Assembly: GCF_037963835.1 (NCBI RefSeq)
Contig: NZ_CP150145.1
Location: 2,790,001-2,854,000, forward strand
Length of the DNA stretch: 64,000 nucleotides
Direction: 5' to 3'
From: Paenibacillus sp. FSL H8-0332
Lineage (GTDB): Bacteria > Bacillota > Bacilli > Paenibacillales > Paenibacillaceae
Under the pieces are notes generated by a model. The model had not been told where the DNA came from, did not search any database, and saw only the letters and a program-made list of their open reading frames with translations. Of the stretch, positions 59,603 to 64,000 are shown in pieces; the stretch's first letter is position 1, and the number at the start of each line of letters is the position of its first letter. A program made the translations under genes and the position numbers.

Positions 59603-59648
59603 TGAAAGCGATTACTCTATTGGATCGGCCGTCAAGATTTGCTAAAAT
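59603..59648 (+). promoter_or_regulatory. Promoter of the SWIM/HEAT/MoxR operon with a nearby cre-like site
   Basis: TTGGAT (59620-59625), a 17-base spacer and TAAAAT (59643-59648) form a good promoter. TGAAAGCGATTACT (59603-59616) matches the cre consensus at 13 of 14 positions and lies just upstream of the -35 box. The remaining 120 bases of leader show nothing else clear. Confidence 0.55.
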
Positions 59649-59770
59649 AAATGCAAACATATGATCCTGTTTGTAGTTGTTTCATGTGAAGTTGGGTAAT
59701 GAATACTTGTGCCCCGTATGCACGTTCATTCATTCTGCTTACATCCTAATTCAGCCGGGAGGAATCTAAT

Positions 59771-61216
59771 TTGCCAGAGCTAACATCCACGTACGTCGAT
59801 TCACTTGCACCCAATGCTGCTGCGATCAAGAACGGCCAAGGGCTGGTCCGCAAGAAGAGCTTTGTGGAGCTCCATCAGTCGGAGAACGGAGAGCTATTGT
59901 TCGGAAAATGTGCCGGGAGCGGCAAAACGCCCTATGAGTGTTCGGTGGACTTCATCACAGCAGACAGCCCGGTCTTCCGCTGCACCTGTCCCAGCCGCCA
60001 GTTCCCCTGCAAGCATGCGCTAGGTCTGCTCTATGCCTATACCGAAGGCCAGACGTTCACGCCTGCCCCGGTTCCCGAAGACATCGCATCGAAGCGCGAG
60101 AAGGCCGAGAAGCGGGAAGAGAACAAGGTGAAGCAGGCGGCAGAAGGAGCAGACCCCAAGCCGAAGAAGGTCAACAAATCCGCGCTGAAGAAAAAAATCA
60201 ACGCACAGCTCGAAGGGCTTGATCTGCTGGAGAAGCTGGTGCTCTCCTTTGTACGCAGCGGCCTGTCCACGATTGACAAGTCTGCGGCCAAGACGGTTCA
60301 GGGGCATGTGAAGCAGCTCGGGAACTATTATCTGTCCGGGGCCCAGATTGAGCTGCGCCGCTTCGCAAATCTGATGTTCAGCGGCAAGGATCAGGAGCAG
60401 AACTATACATATGCGGTGGAGCAGCTGACACGGCTACACGCATTTATCAAGAAGGGCCGGGCGTATCTCCAGGCCCGGAGCGAGGACCCGGAGCTGGCGC
60501 TCGATCACGAATCCACTATTGATGAATGGCTGGGCCATGCCTGGCAGCTTAGCGAGCTGAAGGAATACGGGCTGGTGAAGGAGGGGGCGGAGCTGCTGCA
60601 GTTGTCCTTCTACAGCTACAACGATGCGGCCCGTCAGGAGTTCGTAGACCTTGGCTTTTGGCTGGACCTCTCTGCGGAAGGCGGAGAGATTCGCCGGACA
60701 TTTAACTACCGCCCATACAAAGCGGCGAAGCTGATGCGCGAGGAAGACAGCTTCTTCGACATTGCCGTAGTTCCTCAATTGTACACCTATCCTGGGGACA
60801 TGAATGCCCGGATCAGGTACGAGTCCATGTCTCCAAGACCCGTGCAAGCTACAGATCTTGAGCGGACGGCCGCCAAGGCTCACCGTTCTTATGTCGAAGT
60901 GTTCAAGAAGGTGAAGAACCAGATCAAGAATCCGCTGAGCGACAAGCAGCCGGTCATGCTGCTGCATGCCGCAGCTCTGGGCGTTACAGAGAACGGCCAG
61001 TATGTTATGACCGACGGGGAAGGAACAAGGCTGCTCCTGGAGGATCTTCCATCGGTCCCGCAGGGCACGGTGGAACTGCTGCCGTTCCTTCCGGCCGGCG
61101 CCCGCGAGGACTGCGCGGTTCTGGTCATGTTCGAGCATGACCTGGACCAGGGACGTCTGCGCGCCCAGCCGCTAAGTGTCATTAAGGACGAAGAGATCAC
61201 TCGTCTGCTGTTCTAG
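59771..61216 (+). CDS. SWIM zinc-finger protein (YehQ-like)
   Basis: This is a 481-residue cytoplasmic protein. The SWIM zinc finger is complete at residues 77-92: CTCPSRQFPCKHALGLL (CxC...CxH). A charged linker rich in Lys/Glu follows (about 105-145), then a helical domain of about 330 residues that I cannot assign. SWIM domains bind DNA or protein. It starts at TTG 59771, with GGGAGGAA upstream. It leads an operon with a HEAT-like protein and a MoxR-type AAA+ ATPase, the same gene types as E. coli yehLMPQ; the role is unknown. Confidence 0.85.
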   Translation: MPELTSTYVDSLAPNAAAIKNGQGLVRKKSFVELHQSENGELLFGKCAGSGKTPYECSVDFITADSPVFRCTCPSRQFPCKHALGLLYAYTEGQTFTPAPVPEDIASKREKAEKREENKVKQAAEGADPKPKKVNKSALKKKINAQLEGLDLLEKLVLSFVRSGLSTIDKSAAKTVQGHVKQLGNYYLSGAQIELRRFANLMFSGKDQEQNYTYAVEQLTRLHAFIKKGRAYLQARSEDPELALDHESTIDEWLGHAWQLSELKEYGLVKEGAELLQLSFYSYNDAARQEFVDLGFWLDLSAEGGEIRRTFNYRPYKAAKLMREEDSFFDIAVVPQLYTYPGDMNARIRYESMSPRPVQATDLERTAAKAHRSYVEVFKKVKNQIKNPLSDKQPVMLLHAAALGVTENGQYVMTDGEGTRLLLEDLPSVPQGTVELLPFLPAGAREDCAVLVMFEHDLDQGRLRAQPLSVIKDEEITRLLF

Positions 61217-61269
61217 AGTACTTCACCTATCCACTATCCACATACTTTATTCATATGGGAGGACAATCC

Positions 61270-63117
61270 ATGAGCACAGCGTTATTACAGGAGCTGCATC
61301 AGGAATTCAGAAGACTGTATATTGCCGGGAGCGAGCTGGCGGCAGGGGATTTTCGCCTGAAGCGGCTGCTTCCGCAATTTCAGCAACTCGGCGAGCGGTC
61401 ACCGGTGTTCAAGAAGTTAGGCGAGGGAATCGCTGCGTTGCTTGAACCGGGCAGCCCTGACGGACCTGCACCGGGCGTTCAATTGCAGGAGCATACCCTG
61501 CTGCTGGAGTCCGTGCTGTACACCCAGGGAACGACAGCCGTGGGGGGAACTCCCGGACCCTTGCCGGTACGGAATTTCACGCTGCGCACGAATCAGCCAT
61601 ACCGGAAGCTTGCGCCTGTGCTGGAAGCGCTCACCACTACCGGAAGCGGCAGGTATGAGACCGTGCTGGATGCTTATAAGGAAGGGGTCTTTCAGGATCT
61701 GCGTCTGCTGCCGCTGGCAATCTCTGCGCTAAATGACCCTTATTCGGAGCTGGCTGAATACGCAATGAACCATATTCTCCCCTCCTATGGGCCGGAGATT
61801 GCCGGATACCTGCTGGAGAGCTTCAACCCGGAAGGGGGGCGGAGCGAGGTCCGCAAGCTGGAGGTGATCCGCAAGGTCGGCGCTGACGAATATCTGGATA
61901 AGATCTTCCAGGCCGCCGGAAATGGCAGTGAGGAGATCCGGGCTGCGGCTATTCAATGCCTCGGCGGCTATGAGCAATACTTGGATCATCTGCTGGAGTG
62001 GTCCACCGACAAGAAGAAAGCCATCCGTGAAGCAGCCTATACAGCGTTGGCGGCAGGCGGTTCGGAGCAGGGCGTGGAACGGCTGGTGGAAGCGTTCACC
62101 AAGAAGAAGGACCGCGAGATGCTGGGCAGAGTGCTGGCAGGCGGGCATTCTGCAGAGGTAAGTGCCAGACTGGCGGCATTATTCATGGAGGAGCTGCAGG
62201 CCGCGCCGCAGACGAATGCCGACAAGAAGCTGACGGAAAAGGTGTGGGATGAGCTTCTTCCCTACATGACCGCGCTTCGCCACGTGCGCAGCCCGCAGCT
62301 GGATGAAATCTACAGCTATATCCTTCAGGAGTATGCCCGTTTCTCCCCGCTGGGCTGGATTCCGCTCATTGACCACGCGGCCTGGTATAAAGAGCGGACA
62401 TCGGATGGAGCAGCGCTGGCTGAGCTTGAAGAGCTGGATAAGCGGAGCGCGCGGTTCTTGCCGAATTATTTCCGTGTCGCCCAGCAGTCCTTGAGCCCGA
62501 AAGAGCTGTACAACCGGTTCGGCGGAAGCTTTATGGATAAATTGAAAGCATTGGTGGGCAAAGAGGCCAAGGATGCGGCTCAGCGCTCGCAATTGCTGAT
62601 TGATACGATTGAGGAACAGGTGGTGGATATCCGCCGGAGGAATTACGAGGTGGAGTGGGATGCATCAGGAGTCAGACAGCCGTACAGCAGGGAGTTGCTG
62701 TCTGCCGAGGAGATTGCGGCAGACTGGGACCCCCGCTGGCTGGACTGGTTCATCAAGCAGGACGCGGTGAATTTGGCCAGTGCCTTTGCCCGGCCGGGTC
62801 ATCGGGGTGTACAGGACTACCTGCTTGGCAAGCTGCAGGAGCCGTATAAACGCCGCACTTATGATTATATTCCTAATCTCTTCAAAGGCCTTGAAAGGGC
62901 GGGAGTGCCGGAGCCGGAGCGGCTGGAACTGCTGATGACCGCCTTGGAGAATAAGAATGTCCACACGCCTTATACGTTTGAGTTCTATGTATTTAAACTG
63001 ATGGAGCGCTTCCCTGCCAGCTATGCGGACCGGCTGGAAGCGGTCATTCCTAAATATAGATATGAATGTAAGCAGCAGCTGGAATATGTATTGAACAGCC
63101 TGCGGAGTGCCAGCTAA
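61270..63117 (+). CDS. Large HEAT-repeat-like helical protein (YehM-like)
   Basis: This is a 615-residue, almost entirely helical protein. Residues 130-300 show HEAT-type pairs, e.g. LRLLPLAISALNDPYSELAEYAMNHIL, EEIRAAAIQCLGGYEQYLDHLLEW and KKAIREAAYTALAAGGSEQGVERLVEAF. The second half, about 300 residues (WIPLIDHAAWYKERTSDGAAL onward), is conserved-looking but unassigned. GGGAGGA precedes ATG 61270. It lies 53 bases after the SWIM gene and 51 before the ATPase gene; it may be the scaffold between them (inference). Confidence 0.8.
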   Translation: MSTALLQELHQEFRRLYIAGSELAAGDFRLKRLLPQFQQLGERSPVFKKLGEGIAALLEPGSPDGPAPGVQLQEHTLLLESVLYTQGTTAVGGTPGPLPVRNFTLRTNQPYRKLAPVLEALTTTGSGRYETVLDAYKEGVFQDLRLLPLAISALNDPYSELAEYAMNHILPSYGPEIAGYLLESFNPEGGRSEVRKLEVIRKVGADEYLDKIFQAAGNGSEEIRAAAIQCLGGYEQYLDHLLEWSTDKKKAIREAAYTALAAGGSEQGVERLVEAFTKKKDREMLGRVLAGGHSAEVSARLAALFMEELQAAPQTNADKKLTEKVWDELLPYMTALRHVRSPQLDEIYSYILQEYARFSPLGWIPLIDHAAWYKERTSDGAALAELEELDKRSARFLPNYFRVAQQSLSPKELYNRFGGSFMDKLKALVGKEAKDAAQRSQLLIDTIEEQVVDIRRRNYEVEWDASGVRQPYSRELLSAEEIAADWDPRWLDWFIKQDAVNLASAFARPGHRGVQDYLLGKLQEPYKRRTYDYIPNLFKGLERAGVPEPERLELLMTALENKNVHTPYTFEFYVFKLMERFPASYADRLEAVIPKYRYECKQQLEYVLNSLRSAS

Positions 63118-63168
63118 TACCTGATGAGTCTGGATTCACAAAAACGTTGTATCTAAGGAGAGGTGTAC

Positions 63169-64000
63169 ATGTCAACCGAACAAGATCAGCTTCAGGATTA
63201 CATGCGTCTGCCGGCCGAAATCCTATACCAGGAGGAGCTGGAGGCTCTGCGCAGGGAGGACACTGGACGTATTCCTGCCGGCTGGCAGATGTCACCGCGC
63301 TCTGTCCTGACCTTCATCGCTGGCGGCAAGGCGGGCAAGACCGTAATTACCCCGAAATATATCGGGAACACCCGGCTGATCGAGATGGCGGTTGCCACGC
63401 TGGTCACCGACCGGGCGCTGCTTCTGATCGGGGAGCCGGGCACGGCGAAATCCTGGCTATCCGAGAATCTGGCGGCGGCGATCTACGGCAACTCAGGCAT
63501 GGTTGTGCAAGGGACGGCGGGAACAAGCGAAGAGCATGTGCGCTATTCCTGGAACTATGCCATGCTCCTGGCGAACGGTCCAACGCCGGAGGCGCTGGTC
63601 AAGAGCCCGATTATGCGGGCGATGGAGGACGGCGGTATTGCCCGGTTTGAAGAAATCTCCCGCTGTGCCTCTGAGGTGCAGGATGCGCTGATTTCGATTC
63701 TGTCGGAGAAGACGATCTCCGTGCCGGAGCTCGGCAAGGAGACCAGTGCCCGCAAAGGCTTCTCGATTATTGCCACCGCTAATACCCGGGACCGTGGAGT
63801 CAATGAGATGTCCGCAGCCCTGAAGCGGCGGTTCAATATCATTGTGCTGCCTGCGCCGTCGGATCTGGAGACGGAGCTGTCTATTGTGAAGAAGCGTGTC
63901 GCTGAGATTGCCTCTTCGTATGAGCTTCAGGCTGCCGTTCCGGCGGATGAAGCGCTGCTGAAGGTGGTTACGATCTTCCGCGAGCTGCGCAGCGGCATGA
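63169..64000 (+). CDS. MoxR-type AAA+ ATPase (YehL-like), 3' end outside window
   Basis: The frame from ATG 63169 stays open to the window edge (277 residues seen). AAGGAG lies 8 bases upstream. Visible parts are Walker A LLIGEPGTAKSWLSE, a Walker B-like GGIARFEEISRCASEVQDALISILSE (hydrophobic, then Glu), and sensor 1 GFSIIATANTRDRGVNEM followed by SAALKRRFNIIVLPAP. These mark the MoxR branch, close to the YehL subfamily. MoxR ATPases often act with VWA-domain proteins as chaperones; a VWA gene is expected next, beyond the window. Confidence 0.9.
   Translation, partial: MSTEQDQLQDYMRLPAEILYQEELEALRREDTGRIPAGWQMSPRSVLTFIAGGKAGKTVITPKYIGNTRLIEMAVATLVTDRALLLIGEPGTAKSWLSENLAAAIYGNSGMVVQGTAGTSEEHVRYSWNYAMLLANGPTPEALVKSPIMRAMEDGGIARFEEISRCASEVQDALISILSEKTISVPELGKETSARKGFSIIATANTRDRGVNEMSAALKRRFNIIVLPAPSDLETELSIVKKRVAEIASSYELQAAVPADEALLKVVTIFRELRSGM

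Overview
The window looks like chromosomal DNA of a Paenibacillus-type Bacillota. Most genes have moderately high GC, strong GGAGG ribosome binding sites and many TTG/GTG starts. YesM/YesN-type two-component systems sit next to carbohydrate ABC transporters, and there is a DesK/DesR/desaturase set, a HelD, and many Gram-positive lipoproteins and MarR-type regulators. I saw no rRNA, tRNA or CRISPR array. The sequence is cut at both ends: the first gene lacks its start and the last lacks its end.

Layout. 1-7752: the end of a sugar-binding protein, a histidine kinase/AraC-type response regulator pair, and a complete ChvE-GguA-GguB monosaccharide ABC importer. 7918-13457: a TraX-like membrane protein, a stalk-domain lipoprotein, a BlaI/M56-peptidase regulatory pair with two operator repeats, and a chromate transporter. 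13647-15035: a small ribbon-helix-helix protein and a second, divergent DNA polymerase sliding clamp, on more AT-rich DNA. 15126-23803: housekeeping and envelope genes (metallophosphoesterase, nitroreductase, PrsA-like foldase, LytTR protein, lactonase, Hfq-like protein, PAP2 phosphatase, aromatic acid exporter). 23748-32515: HelD, a MarR/MFS pair, Fsa and RpiA (pentose phosphate chemistry), a macro-domain protein, two acetyltransferases and a VanZ-like protein. 32516-33031: a gene-free stretch with four regularly spaced repeats. 33032-40965: MarR/MMPL exporter, an ECF sigma/anti-sigma pair, a TPR protein and an aldo/keto reductase.

41165-46522 is the accessory part: a 52-residue gene, an HNH nuclease pair, a decayed phage remnant (zinc-ribbon pseudogene, coiled-coil protein, holin with a nonsense codon), then an AT-rich island carrying a secreted protein and a small membrane protein, a YolD-like remnant, and a thermonuclease with an Excalibur domain. 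46722-54904 is a second sugar ABC importer with its own kinase, a membrane-anchored solute-binding protein and an AraC-type regulator. 55198-59461 holds an MFS transporter and the cold/membrane-fluidity set des-desK-desR. 59771 to the end is an operon of SWIM zinc-finger, HEAT-like and MoxR-type AAA+ proteins that resembles the uncharacterised E. coli yehLMPQ cluster. It continues past the window.

Most promising for new biology: the SWIM/HEAT/MoxR operon, the extra sliding clamp with its RHH partner, the four-copy 51-53 bp-period repeat, the Hfq variant lacking the usual KH motif, and a terminator hairpin whose 3' arm is also the ribosome binding site of the next gene.
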